Source: Roseobacter insulae (GTDB taxonomy: Bacteria > Pseudomonadota > Alphaproteobacteria > Rhodobacterales > Rhodobacteraceae). Taken from it: a stretch of DNA of 64,000 nucleotides. The stretch lies in assembly GCF_019375555.1 (NCBI RefSeq), contig NZ_JAHXDN010000011.1, positions 18,071 through 82,070 on the forward strand, given 5' to 3'. Positions 24,557 to 33,727 of the stretch are shown one piece after another. The translations under genes were made by a program, and so were the position numbers. Position 1 is the first letter of the stretch, and the number at the start of each line of letters is the position of its first letter. The notes beneath the pieces are model-generated. The model was not told where the DNA came from, did no database searches, and was given only the letters and a program-made list of their open reading frames with translations.

Positions 24557-25506
24557 GCGTTGGCGCCATCATCATCGGGCGCAACGAAGGCGACCGGCTG
24601 ATCCGGGGGTTGGCGGCGCTGGGGGAAGATGTCTCCCCGGTGATCTACGTGGATTCCGGTTCTGACGATGGCAGTGTCGCGGCGGCAGAGGCGGCCGGGG
24701 CGCAGGTGGTGCTACTGGATACAGACCGCCCCTTCACCGCGGCCCGGGCCCGCAACGCCGGGATACAGGCGCTTGTGGCTCAGACCCCGCCGCCCGATCT
24801 GGTGCAATTCATCGATGGCGATTGCGAATTGCGTGCCGGCTGGATCGAGACCGCAACGGGTTTTCTGGCCGATCATCCAAAGGTGGCGGCGGTATGCGGT
24901 CGCCGGCGGGAGCGTTTCCCCGAGGCATCGGTCTACAACCGGCTGATTGATCTGGAATGGGACACGCCCTGCGGCGAGACGCGGGCCTGTGGCGGGGACG
25001 TGCTGATGCGTCTGTCTGCGCTTCGGCAGGTTGGGGGGTACAATCCCGACCTGATTGCCGGGGAGGAGCCTGAGCTTTGCGTGCGCCTGCGCAAGGCCGG
25101 GTGGCAGATCTGGCGGCTGGAGGCGGAGATGACCTGGCATGACGCCGCCCTCACGCGCTTTTCGCAATGGTGGAAACGCGCCCGCCGTGCCGGGCATGCC
25201 TATGCCGAAGGGGCCGCGTTGCACGGTGCGCCGCCCGAACGGCATAACGTTGCCCAGACCCGCCGCGCCCTGATCTGGGGAATGGCCTTGCCGCTCGCGG
25301 TTGCCGCGGGTGTCTTGGTGACCCCCTGGGCACTGCCGCTGGTGTTGTTGTGGCCGCTGCAATGGGGGCGGCTGACACAGCGGTCCGGCGATCCCGTGCA
25401 AGCGCTGTTCCTGACCCTGAGCAAAACCCCCGAAGCCCTGGGGGTGCTGGAATTTCACATGCACCGCCTGCGCGGGCGCAAAGCGGCCCTGATCGAGTAC
25501 AAGTAG
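24553..25506 (+). CDS. glycosyltransferase family 2
   Basis: 317 residues. The GT-A motifs are VGAIIIGRNEGDRLIRGL, VIYVDSGSDDGS, an FTAARARNAG segment and FIDGDCELRAGW (DXD equivalent). ACGGDVLMRLSALRQVGGY and the acidic EEPELCVRLRKAGW follow. A hydrophobic pair near 245-275 suggests membrane association. It is the last gene of the wecG operon, overlapping the sulfotransferase by ATGA, and is convergent with the flippase gene 18 bases further on. It probably adds one sugar of the repeat unit. Confidence 0.85.
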   Translation: MSVGAIIIGRNEGDRLIRGLAALGEDVSPVIYVDSGSDDGSVAAAEAAGAQVVLLDTDRPFTAARARNAGIQALVAQTPPPDLVQFIDGDCELRAGWIETATGFLADHPKVAAVCGRRRERFPEASVYNRLIDLEWDTPCGETRACGGDVLMRLSALRQVGGYNPDLIAGEEPELCVRLRKAGWQIWRLEAEMTWHDAALTRFSQWWKRARRAGHAYAEGAALHGAPPERHNVAQTRRALIWGMALPLAVAAGVLVTPWALPLVLLWPLQWGRLTQRSGDPVQALFLTLSKTPEALGVLEFHMHRLRGRKAALIEYK

Positions 25507-25524
25507 CCCTTTCGGGCCAGCATA

Positions 25525-26883
25525 TCAGGAGATCAGCCTCACCACCTCGTCCCAATGCAGCCAGCAGGCGCCGCCGGTGACCAAAAATCCGGTGCCCAGC
25601 AATACGCAGTCGCCCCATCCGTCATGGCCCTGGGCGCGGCGCAGGTATTTCATCCGCATCGGGTGGGTCGCAAAAAGTGCCAGCGCCGGGGCCAGCAACA
25701 CACCGAAGATGCCAAACCAGATCACGCCGGCGAACATCAGGGCTGTTTGCACGATTGCCGTCATCAGGTTGATCCGGAAGAAATTCTTCGCATCCCCCGC
25801 GGCCAGCAAGAGCGCGCCATAGCTGGTGATCACGATTTGCGGCACCAGCGTAAAGCTGAGCATCACGACAATGGGCCCGGCAAGGCTGTAGCGTGGATCA
25901 TACATCAGATCGACAAGATAAACCCCTGAATAAGCCATGATCGCGGCCCCCAGCAGGCAGGCGCCGCTGACCATGCGCCGGGCTTTGAAAACCTTGGCCC
26001 GGTTCTTTGGGCCTTCAGCGACAGGCGCCACCCGGTAGAGCGGGAAGATCACATTGGAATTGACCGCCCGGCTGAGCAGGAACGGCACGGAACCCAGGAA
26101 ATATCCGATGTTGTAGACCCCCATATCGGCCAGCGAGATGTAGCCGCCCAGAATGGCCTTGTCGCCCTGGTTGATCAGAAAGGTGACAGCGGTGCTGAGA
26201 AAGACAAACTTGCCAAAGGAGAAGAGCTCGTCAAAAGCTGCGCGCTCGAACCGCAGGCGGTTGCGGATGCCCGGCAAGGTCAGGTGCTGCAGGATGACGG
26301 TGGCGCCGGTGTTGACCAGCCCGCCAATCACCAGCGCCCAGACCGATTGCAGCCACCAGGCCATCACCACCATAAGCGTGATCCCCAGCACCTGTGTGCC
26401 GATATTGATCATCGTGACCCGGCCCAGGGTCATGTTGCGGTTGGCGGTGGCGACACTGGTGGGCGCGAAGCCATTGATCAGCATGTTCAGCCCGGCCACG
26501 GGCAGCAGCTGGGCCAGCATGGGCGCCCCGTAGATCTGGGCCGCGGGCCAGGCCAGCGCACAGGTTCCCAGCCACAGAATCGCGCCGCGCAGGATCTGCA
26601 GGGTCCAGGCGGTATTGAGGAAATCCGGATCATCGCCACGCTCGCTGCGGATGATCGAGGTCTTCAGCCCGGTGTCGGAAAACATCTTGAGCCCGGTGGT
26701 GAAGACCTGCACCAGCGCCATCAGGCCGAAAGCTTCGGGAAACAGCAGCCGGGTGAGGATCAGGTTCGACAGCAGGCGCAGCAGGTTGCCGCTGCCGAAA
26801 TTGAGCACCGTCAGCCCGGCTCCGCGGCTGAACCGGGCCCGAACGCCATCCCCGGACAGAAGGCGTGACAGCTTCTTCTTCAC
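25525..26883 (-). CDS. Wzx-like polysaccharide flippase (MOP superfamily)
   Basis: 452 residues with about 12-13 hydrophobic segments and few charged residues between them. The N-terminal region (GSGNLLRLLSNLILTRLLFPEAFGLMALVQVF) is the typical start of Wzx/WzxC-type lipopolysaccharide and exopolysaccharide flippases, and FRFERAAFDELFSFGKFVF lies in mid-protein. Flippases move undecaprenyl-diphosphate-linked oligosaccharides across the cytoplasmic membrane. The start is GTG at 26883, overlapping the TGA of the upstream sulfotransferase gene (GTGA). Together with the wzy-like gene it indicates a Wzx/Wzy-dependent pathway. Confidence 0.88.
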   Translation of the reverse strand: MKKKLSRLLSGDGVRARFSRGAGLTVLNFGSGNLLRLLSNLILTRLLFPEAFGLMALVQVFTTGLKMFSDTGLKTSIIRSERGDDPDFLNTAWTLQILRGAILWLGTCALAWPAAQIYGAPMLAQLLPVAGLNMLINGFAPTSVATANRNMTLGRVTMINIGTQVLGITLMVVMAWWLQSVWALVIGGLVNTGATVILQHLTLPGIRNRLRFERAAFDELFSFGKFVFLSTAVTFLINQGDKAILGGYISLADMGVYNIGYFLGSVPFLLSRAVNSNVIFPLYRVAPVAEGPKNRAKVFKARRMVSGACLLGAAIMAYSGVYLVDLMYDPRYSLAGPIVVMLSFTLVPQIVITSYGALLLAAGDAKNFFRINLMTAIVQTALMFAGVIWFGIFGVLLAPALALFATHPMRMKYLRRAQGHDGWGDCVLLGTGFLVTGGACWLHWDEVVRLIS

Positions 26884-27701
26884 GCTGGCATCTCCTGTCG
26901 CCCATCCTGCTTGTCCGGATCGGTTGCGCGCAAAGCCTCCTGATAGAGTTTCTTATCTTCACCGTAGTAGTCCTGCACAAAGGCCGTGACTTCGGACATG
27001 TTCAGCAGCGTGTCATTCAATGCCGCGACACCCCTGGTGGTGAACAACCTGAAGCCCAGATCCCGGACGCTTGCATAGGTCTTGACGGGCAAGAGTTTCT
27101 GGGCGGTTTCCTTGAGGCTTTTGAGCGGGCGGCTGATCAGGGGGAAGCGGTAGGTCACCGTGGGGTTCCAGACCGTATCGCGGATCAGATCAAACCCGTG
27201 TTGTGTCTCTATCCTGTCAAAAAGCGCCTCCATCCGGGTCATCGGGTAGACGTGATCGATGATCTTCTCACCCTGCAGAAAAACGTAACCCGCCTGCCGC
27301 AGAAAGATCGTATGCCGCATTTCGGGCGCGGCCCCGCTGGCGGAGAGTTCTGCAATAACCGCCAGGGTGCGTTTGCGGATCTCCGCGGCGGACATCTCGG
27401 CGGGATTCTGGTCGTCCCGGCGCAGATATTGCGCCATGGACGAGATGAACCGCTCCATCGGTGCACGCGCAATCGCGTAGGAGGTCACGGCCCGCAGCGC
27501 CTCGAAATCCTGCGGGAAATGCGCCGCCAGTACCGCAAGCGGCAGATGGTTGGCATTCACCTTGCCCAGCTCCGGGATCGTCATCGTGTGATAGAATTTA
27601 CCCTGCGCATCATCCTTGTCGCGCAATTGCTGGCGGATCGTGGACCCTGCACATTTGGGAATATGCACGAAGCCGAAATCATGGGCCTTGTTGATAATCA
27701 T
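26880..27701 (-). CDS. sulfotransferase family 2-like protein
   Basis: 273 residues. FGFVHIPKCAGSTIRQQL is the 5'-phosphosulfate-binding motif of the family-2 carbohydrate sulfotransferases. SYAIARAPMERFISSMAQYL occupies the place of the R-x-P-x-x-R-x-x-S 3'-phosphate motif. Otherwise conservation is low, so substrate is unknown. A GGAAAGAAG precedes ATG at suitable spacing. Its stop overlaps the flippase start by GTGA, so sulfation and flipping are translationally linked. Confidence 0.75.
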   Translation of the reverse strand: MIINKAHDFGFVHIPKCAGSTIRQQLRDKDDAQGKFYHTMTIPELGKVNANHLPLAVLAAHFPQDFEALRAVTSYAIARAPMERFISSMAQYLRRDDQNPAEMSAAEIRKRTLAVIAELSASGAAPEMRHTIFLRQAGYVFLQGEKIIDHVYPMTRMEALFDRIETQHGFDLIRDTVWNPTVTYRFPLISRPLKSLKETAQKLLPVKTYASVRDLGFRLFTTRGVAALNDTLLNMSEVTAFVQDYYGEDKKLYQEALRATDPDKQDGRQEMPA

Positions 27702-27967
27702 TTTTGCACTTCTTTCCCTGCCGGCGGCTGCTCGCGTTCTGCCCGGGGTGACGTGGAAGTCAAGAAAAGCTGCCGGTATGGCAATTTTATGGAAGGGGCC
27801 TTTTTTCGGCTGTAGTCATCTGGATATTTTCAAGATAAATCAAGGCCAGTCTGCAGGATGGCTGTACGGTAGGCCGGTATCTGGGGGATTGAGAGCACAT
27901 TATACAGGCAGGGGATCGGCGGGATCATCATGAGGTTCCTGAAATCTGCCCAAAGGGCTTTTCGTAA

Positions 27968-29131
27968 ATGAATATCTTGTTTCTTCAGCACGGAAATTTT
28001 GCTGAAGCATATCAGCGTTTTGAACAGGGCGGGGTCGAAATGTACCGCGACCAGCGTCATTCGGTGGATGCTGTCGCCGCGCTGGCGCCGACACACAGCA
28101 TCACGGTGGTGGCGATCCACAAGCAAAAACACGATCTTGTCCTGGCCCCCGGCCTGCATTCCATCGCGGCACCGCGGGCGGCGTTTACTGAGGCTTTCAT
28201 CGCGGATCTCTTCCGCCGGGTCCGGCCCGATCTTTTCATTTGCCGGACCCCCTTTGTGGAAGTGCTGGCCCATGCCAAGAAAAACAGCGTCAGAACATTG
28301 CCGGTCTTTGCGGATATTTTTGAGAATACCAATCTGCGCATGCTGGTTCAGAACCTGCGCCTGAGGCAGGTCCTGACCGGCGCGCATATCTCCTGCGTGT
28401 CCAACCACAGTCTCAATGCATCCCGTTCCATGGCCCGCGCCCTGTTCTATCCCGCCCGCAGGATCCTGCCCTGGGACTGGCGGCGGATCGAAGCGGTAGA
28501 GCCCCCCAAATCCGCTCTGGCCCGACCAGATCAGCCAAGGGCGTTTTTTGCAGGCAAGCTGACGCCGGACAAGGGCGTGGATGACTGTCTCGTGGCCCTC
28601 GGCAAGGTGCGAGCGGGCGGCCTCGATCTGTCGATCACCTTTGCAGGCCAGGGAGATCTCGACAGCTGGAAAACCCGGGCCGAAGCCCTTGGCGTGGCGG
28701 GGTCAGCGCATTTCATCGGCACAATCCCCAATACGGACGTCTCCACGCAGATGCGGGCGCATGACATTGTGCTTGTGCCATCGCGGCACAGCTATCCGGA
28801 GGGCATGCCCAACACGATCTACGAGGGGCTGGCGTCACGATCGCCCCTTGTCGTCTCCGATCACCCCGCGTTCCGGGGACGGATCACCGACGGGCAGGGA
28901 TGCATGGTCTTTGCCGGGAGCAATCCGGAGTCTCTTGCGGCAACACTGAAGCAGCTATGCGGGGATCAGGCGCTTTATGCCCGACTGTCCGCCAATTCGG
29001 AAACGGCCCTGAACAGTCTGTATATCGGGATCGAGTGGAGCCATCTGATCACGCAGTTTATCGCGGACCCGGAGAATACCAGCAGATGGGCTGACCCCAA
29101 CTCGCTCAAGGCGCTCGCATTGACCCGCTAA
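27968..29131 (+). CDS. glycosyltransferase family 4
   Basis: 387 residues. MNILFLQHGNFAEAYQRFEQGG starts the acceptor domain. The donor domain has RAFFAGKLTPDKGVDDCL, ITFAGQGDLDSW, and a YPEGMPNTIYEGLASRSPLVV segment with the E-x7-E glutamates. It probably adds a sugar to the lipid-linked oligosaccharide. An AAGGG lies upstream of ATG. The gene stands alone on the plus strand after a 266-base divergent spacer. Its last four bases overlap the end of the convergent GT4 gene. Confidence 0.83.
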   Translation: MNILFLQHGNFAEAYQRFEQGGVEMYRDQRHSVDAVAALAPTHSITVVAIHKQKHDLVLAPGLHSIAAPRAAFTEAFIADLFRRVRPDLFICRTPFVEVLAHAKKNSVRTLPVFADIFENTNLRMLVQNLRLRQVLTGAHISCVSNHSLNASRSMARALFYPARRILPWDWRRIEAVEPPKSALARPDQPRAFFAGKLTPDKGVDDCLVALGKVRAGGLDLSITFAGQGDLDSWKTRAEALGVAGSAHFIGTIPNTDVSTQMRAHDIVLVPSRHSYPEGMPNTIYEGLASRSPLVVSDHPAFRGRITDGQGCMVFAGSNPESLAATLKQLCGDQALYARLSANSETALNSLYIGIEWSHLITQFIADPENTSRWADPNSLKALALTR

Positions 29132-30399
29132 TCGCGCGCGGGCGCAAGGGGATCGGGGCGGATATCGTCACCCGGCCCCTCGGCAAAGAGCCGGACCAGC
29201 CGGGCGGCTTCGATGCGGATGTCGAAATCCTCCGTCACGCGGGCCCGGCCGCGCGCGCCCATGCGTTGGCGCAGATCGGCATCGTCCGCAAGGGAGCGGA
29301 TCCGCGCGGCGAGCGTTTCCACATCGCCGGGGGGCACCAGAAAGCCGCTTTCACCCTCCTCGACCAGCTCTCCGACCCCGGCCACCTGGGTGGCGATGAC
29401 CGGCCTGGCGCTGGCAAAGGCTTCCATCAGCACGACCGGCACGCCTTCGGCAAAGCTGGGCAGCACAAAGATATCCGCCGCCTGCATCGCCCGGGCCACA
29501 TCATCCTGCGACAGGTATCCGGTGAAGGTGACCGCATCGCCCAGGGGGGTGGCGGTTTCTTCCAGCCGGGCGCGGTCCGGTCCATCACCCACCAGCACAA
29601 GATGCAGCTGCGGCAGGTCGGGCAGCAAAAGATGCATCGCGTCGAGCAGCACCCGCAGCCCCTTGACCGGGGCCAGCCGCCCGACAAAGACCAGCCGGAT
29701 TTCATCCGCGCGCCGCTCCGGCAGCGCCGGGGCGGGTTGCGCATAACGCTCCGGCGTGACCCCGCAATGGATGATGCGGATCTTGTGCCAATGCGACGGG
29801 TCACTGAAGAACATCAGCTGGCTGCGGGCGTAATGGCTGATGGTAGAGACGAATTTTGCCCGTGCGGTCTTGGCATCGATGCGCCAGCGGTAGGGCTCGA
29901 ACAGGTCGGCCGGGCCATGCAGGGTAAAGCTGTAATCGATGTCCGTCAGTTCCGAGACCAGCATCGCCACCGTCGCACTGCCAAAGACAAAATGATTGTG
30001 CAGATGGGTGATTTTTTCGCGCTTGAGATGATGCGCCAGCACCGTGGCCTCAAGGAAGAAGATGATCTGATAGACCAGCGCCCGCAGCCCCGGGGCGCGG
30101 GTCTGCAGCGCCAGGCGCAGGGCGCGAAAATAACGTCCCGGCTGGCGCAGCAGATACATCTGCGCGGCCAGGAACTTCAGCGGGTTGCGCAATGTTTCCA
30201 ACACGTGGAAGGTGCTGGCCGCGGCGGCTTTCTCGGCCCGGCCGGGGTGTTGTTCCGGCGGGGTGCGGCGGATCGAGCAGGTCTGCACCTCCATGCCAAG
30301 CGCGCGCAGCGCTTCAACCTCGCGCAGGATAAAGGTCAGCGAGACCTCGGGGTACTGGCCGGTCAGATAGGCGATACGGGGCAGGGCGGGGTGTGTCAT
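29128..30399 (-). CDS. glycosyltransferase family 4 (WcaL-like)
   Basis: 423 residues. IAYLTGQYPEVSLTFILREVEAL is the WcaL/AmsK-type N-terminus. Also seen are HLHNHFVFGSATVAML, YSFTLHGPADLFEP, RLVFVGRLAPVKGLRVLLDA, LVGDGPDRARLEE and FAEGVPVVLMEAFASARPV with the E-x7-E pair. It is similar in plan to the protein at 12475-13680. It is the last gene of a minus-strand unit with two Gfo/Idh/MocA dehydrogenases (6 bases between stop and start), so those may make or modify its donor sugar. Confidence 0.86.
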   Translation of the reverse strand: MTHPALPRIAYLTGQYPEVSLTFILREVEALRALGMEVQTCSIRRTPPEQHPGRAEKAAAASTFHVLETLRNPLKFLAAQMYLLRQPGRYFRALRLALQTRAPGLRALVYQIIFFLEATVLAHHLKREKITHLHNHFVFGSATVAMLVSELTDIDYSFTLHGPADLFEPYRWRIDAKTARAKFVSTISHYARSQLMFFSDPSHWHKIRIIHCGVTPERYAQPAPALPERRADEIRLVFVGRLAPVKGLRVLLDAMHLLLPDLPQLHLVLVGDGPDRARLEETATPLGDAVTFTGYLSQDDVARAMQAADIFVLPSFAEGVPVVLMEAFASARPVIATQVAGVGELVEEGESGFLVPPGDVETLAARIRSLADDADLRQRMGARGRARVTEDFDIRIEAARLVRLFAEGPGDDIRPDPLAPARD

Positions 30400-30405
30400 C
30401 TGCCT

Positions 30406-31716
30406 CTACCCCCGGGTCTTCATCAGGCCCGCGATCAGGCGCGGAAGGGGTGCAAGGCCGCGCCAGCCCGTGTAATCGGGGGCCACCGCACGGGTCCGCG
30501 CGGGCAGGTCGACAGGATCAAACCGGGTTTCCAGCCGGTGGTTCGCGCCCTCCGGCCCCGCGCCCTGAATGGCCAGTGTCAGCTCGGTCAGGTGCAGGGT
30601 GAAATCGGCGGGCGGGAAATGCGCGCGCTGCGTGGTGATCGCATCGGCCAGTTCCGCCAGCCCGATGCATTTGTCCTGCTGGCCCCGCTGGTGACGCATC
30701 AGGCGCCTGATCCAGCTCTTGGGCGAGGCTGTCAGGGCTGGCAGGCGGGTGATCTCCGTGGCGCCCGGGGGCGGGCTTTCGGCCAGTGGCACCCGGCGCC
30801 CGCCGATGCCGAACAGGCTCTGTAAAAGGGAATTGTTGCGCATCGCCCGCAGGTTCTGAAGTTTCAGCGTGAAGGGCGCGAAAGCCTCCAGATAAACCGG
30901 GCAGGTGTAGTCGCGATAGGTATCGGCGCTGATCACCCCCGCGTTGCCGATGATCCGCATGCGGTGATCGGTGGGGGCTGCGATGGAACAGGTGATCCGC
31001 CCCACGACACCACTTTCGAAATCCAGCGCGGCCAGCGAGAAATCGGGGGTACCCGCAGGATCGAGCGGCAGGTCGGTCTTGTCGGGCAGGGTGACCTTGG
31101 AAAAGGCGGTGACCGACCGGACCGGGCCAAACAGCGCGCACATCCATGTCAGGTGATAGCCGATATGTTCCCAGGTGCAGCCCATCTCGTATTCATGCAG
31201 GTAAGGCCAGGGCGCGCCGGAGCGGGATTTCCATGTCTCGGGCTGCAGCAGGTAGACCGGGTTGTCGTCAAACTCCGCATAGACCATGCGCACATCGCCC
31301 ACGGCCCCGTCTTCCACCGCTTTCCACAGGGTCTGCACCGTGGCGCTCAGCGCATTGGAGGGCGCGCAGGACAGGCGCAGCCCCTTCTCCGCCGCCAGAT
31401 CCGCCAGCGCCCGCGCCTCACCCATATCGGTGACAAAGGGCTTTTCGGAATAGACATGTTTGCCCGCTTCCAGCGCCGCCTTCGTGATGGCCCCGTGCGA
31501 TTCAATGGAGGTGAAATTGGCGATGATCGCGATGTCATCATCCGCCAGCATCGCCGCGGTGTCCTCGTAGACCCGCAGGCCGTAATAGTCGCTCACCTGC
31601 TGCGCGCGCGCAGCATTCCGGTCCGTGACCCCGGCAATCTTGATCCCGGGATGCAGGGGCAGGGTGGTCATGTAATGGTCGAACACGTAGCCGCAGCCGA
31701 TGACGCCGATTTTCAT
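30406..31716 (-). CDS. Gfo/Idh/MocA family oxidoreductase
   Basis: 436 residues. The N-terminal Rossmann fold is MKIGVIGCGYVFDHYMTTL, followed by VYEDTAAMLADDDIAIIANFT and the EKP motif (YSEKPFVTDMGEA) of the family. The larger C-terminal domain contains EFDDNPVYLLQPETWKS and MGCTWEHIGYHLTWM (His position of the active site). Family members are NAD(P)-dependent sugar or inositol dehydrogenases, including 3-dehydrogenases of UDP-sugars. ATG at 31716 is favoured over GTG at 31722 because AGGAG is at the proper distance. It lies 2 bases after the stop of a second family member. Substrate is unknown. Confidence 0.82.
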   Translation of the reverse strand: MKIGVIGCGYVFDHYMTTLPLHPGIKIAGVTDRNAARAQQVSDYYGLRVYEDTAAMLADDDIAIIANFTSIESHGAITKAALEAGKHVYSEKPFVTDMGEARALADLAAEKGLRLSCAPSNALSATVQTLWKAVEDGAVGDVRMVYAEFDDNPVYLLQPETWKSRSGAPWPYLHEYEMGCTWEHIGYHLTWMCALFGPVRSVTAFSKVTLPDKTDLPLDPAGTPDFSLAALDFESGVVGRITCSIAAPTDHRMRIIGNAGVISADTYRDYTCPVYLEAFAPFTLKLQNLRAMRNNSLLQSLFGIGGRRVPLAESPPPGATEITRLPALTASPKSWIRRLMRHQRGQQDKCIGLAELADAITTQRAHFPPADFTLHLTELTLAIQGAGPEGANHRLETRFDPVDLPARTRAVAPDYTGWRGLAPLPRLIAGLMKTRG

Positions 31717-31718
31717 AG

Positions 31719-32813
31719 TCACACTCCTGCGGCTTTCGGGGCGCGGGCCTCATCGATGATCTGCAGGATCTCGATACTTTCCGAGAGCGGCATCCTTATG
31801 TCCTGAATATGGCCTTCCGACACGGCCTGCATGACGGCCTGCGCTTCGTAGTGGTAGCCGTTTCCGTCAAAAGGAGCGCTGATCCGTGTCTGACCGCGCC
31901 CCGACAGGCGTCGCAGGCGCGACAGGAGGCCGGACAGCTGCAGGCCCCGGCGGCTTTCGCGAAACGCCTCGAACCTGCGCGGGCCGGTCGTGGCGGCCCC
32001 TGCCGGCACCGTGGGCACCAGCCGGGCCCCCGTGGGCCGCCAGATCGGGCCGTCGAGGTAAAGCGTTGCATCGGTGCCGTAGATCACCGCCCCGTCGGGC
32101 CCTGCCGCGCGCAGCGAAGACCGCAGGGTCGATATGGCCCCCGATGCATGCTGCACGATCAATGCCGTGTCTTCATCGACACCGGTCCCGCCAATCCGGG
32201 AGGTTGCCTGCGTGGTCCTGATTTCCCCCAGCAGATACCGGGCCAGAGACAGCGGATAAATCCCCCGGTGCAGCAAGGCACCGCCGCCCCGTTCAGGATC
32301 AAAAAGACTGCTGTCGAGGTCTGGTTTGTTCGCCCCCATGAAACGCGCCTCGAACCCGCGCAGCTCCCCCAGTTTGCCAGCGTCGATCACCCTGCGTACC
32401 GCTTCGGGCAGGGGCTGAAACCGCGTCCACATCGCCTCCATGCAGAAAACACCGGCCTCTTCGGCGGCGGCGGCAATACGCCGGGCCGCCGGTGCATCTG
32501 CGGCGATGGGTTTTTCGATCAGAACCGCTTTGCCCGCCGCGATCCCCAGCATCGCATGGGCTTCGTGCAGGGCAGGAGGGGTGGCGATGTAGATCGCGTC
32601 AACCTCGGCCCGGGCGGCAGCGGCATAATCCGGCGCAACCTCGGCAACGCCCAGGCCGGCGGCAAATCGGCGGGCATTTTCCGATGTGCGCGACGCCACG
32701 ATACGGGCCTCTGCGGCGCCGCCGAGACAGCGCAGATCGAGGGTGAATTTACGGGCAACAGAACCGGTTCCGAAGATGGCCCAGCGAAAGGGTCTTCCCC
32801 GGTGTTGCACCAT
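31719..32813 (-). CDS. Gfo/Idh/MocA family oxidoreductase (dihydrodiol dehydrogenase-like)
   Basis: 364 residues. WAIFGTGSVARKFTLDL is the NAD(P)-binding start, VDAIYIATPPALHEAHAML and VLIEKPIAADAPAARRIA (EKP motif) follow, then VFCMEAMWTRFQPL and GALLHRGIYPLSLARYLLG. These features are typical of the dimeric dihydrodiol/NADP-glucose dehydrogenase branch. A strong AAGAGGAT precedes ATG. It is the first gene of the minus-strand unit with a second dehydrogenase and a GT4 enzyme. A 17-bp inverted repeat lies about 40 bases upstream. It may provide an oxidised sugar intermediate. Confidence 0.82.
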   Translation of the reverse strand: MVQHRGRPFRWAIFGTGSVARKFTLDLRCLGGAAEARIVASRTSENARRFAAGLGVAEVAPDYAAAARAEVDAIYIATPPALHEAHAMLGIAAGKAVLIEKPIAADAPAARRIAAAAEEAGVFCMEAMWTRFQPLPEAVRRVIDAGKLGELRGFEARFMGANKPDLDSSLFDPERGGGALLHRGIYPLSLARYLLGEIRTTQATSRIGGTGVDEDTALIVQHASGAISTLRSSLRAAGPDGAVIYGTDATLYLDGPIWRPTGARLVPTVPAGAATTGPRRFEAFRESRRGLQLSGLLSRLRRLSGRGQTRISAPFDGNGYHYEAQAVMQAVSEGHIQDIRMPLSESIEILQIIDEARAPKAAGV

Positions 32814-32853
32814 CAGAACATCCTCTTAACAACAAGCTTTCGTCAATATTGCC

Positions 32854-32870
32854 TGTTTATAGGATAAACA
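32854..32870. promoter_or_regulatory. 17-bp inverted repeat, possible operator
   Basis: TGTTTAT-AGG-ATAAACA has perfect 7-base arms. It lies in the divergent spacer between the dehydrogenase operon (minus) and the sulfotransferase gene (plus), the only AT-rich part of that spacer. A regulator site controlling one or both is plausible. Confidence 0.4.
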
Positions 32871-32968
32871 TCATTGTTCAACTGTTGTGACGGCCCCAAA
32901 AGGTATATCGCGCCTGACGTTTCCCAAATCCGCTGCTATGGAAAGCAGGACCAAGAAAGAGGCTGGAT

Positions 32969-33691
32969 ATGGCTTTCAAAACGTCTGATCTGACGAATTT
33001 CATCGGGGCCCGGCTTTTGCCGTTCAACAATCCCCGCGTTGTCAGCCCCCCAGGTGTTTTGCGCCCCCGCGGGCGGCCCAATATCATCGTCGCCACCCCG
33101 ATGCGCAGCGGCACCCATGTGCTGATCGACATGATCCTCAACAACATGCCCGCCTACCGCGGTCGCCCGCTTTACGTGGATCTCGATCAATGCTGGAAAC
33201 AGGGCCGGAACGGGTCCGATCTGCTGGGCAAGGTCACCCCGGACGCAGGTTATGTGGTCAAGACACATGTCCCTTTCGGGCTGAATGAGGCCGTGGCGCA
33301 GGATCCGCGGGTGCTGCGCGTGCTGGAGGCGGGCATCGTGGTGACGGTGCGGCGCCCCCGGGCGGATGTCTGCCGGTCAATGGCGCGCTGGAATGAGGAA
33401 GAGCCGGGCAAACCGCTGACCCGCTACGAGGCATGGTACGATCAGTTCTGGGATTTCTGGCAGGGCTATGAGCAGACCGAGATCGCCTTTGAGGATCTTT
33501 TCCAGGCAGACAGGATGCAGGCCATTCTGGCCCGGCTTGGCACCGCGACCGGGACAGCCCCTGCCAGGACCTTCATCGGCCCGCCTGCCGGATCAGGCAA
33601 GCGGCGCATCTATGCCAACAAGGCGCTGACACGGCTGATCGGGCATGCCGCCCCCCGCATCGACACCACCATCCATACCCTCAAGGGCTGA
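32969..33691 (+). CDS. sulfotransferase-like P-loop protein
   Basis: 240 residues. IIVATPMRSGTHVLIDMI is a P-loop sulfotransferase motif near residue 39, and VVTVRRPRADVCRSMARW corresponds to the 3'-phosphate motif. EIAFEDLFQADRMQAIL resembles the C-terminal region of the family. It is shorter than classical enzymes but without obvious truncation. AAGAGGCTGG precedes ATG. It is a single gene on the plus strand, convergent with a GT4 gene. Function as a glycan sulfotransferase is inferred from the motif and the neighbouring genes. Confidence 0.72.
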   Translation: MAFKTSDLTNFIGARLLPFNNPRVVSPPGVLRPRGRPNIIVATPMRSGTHVLIDMILNNMPAYRGRPLYVDLDQCWKQGRNGSDLLGKVTPDAGYVVKTHVPFGLNEAVAQDPRVLRVLEAGIVVTVRRPRADVCRSMARWNEEEPGKPLTRYEAWYDQFWDFWQGYEQTEIAFEDLFQADRMQAILARLGTATGTAPARTFIGPPAGSGKRRIYANKALTRLIGHAAPRIDTTIHTLKG

Positions 33692-33727
33692 CCGGGTGGC
33701 TGAACGGCCCCTGACCCCCTGCGTGGC

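Noticed and set aside
29266..30825. 519-codon plus-strand frame across the GT4 and dehydrogenase genes
   Set aside because: It is a shadow of two genuine minus-strand genes, with Gln/Arg/His-rich low-information sequence.
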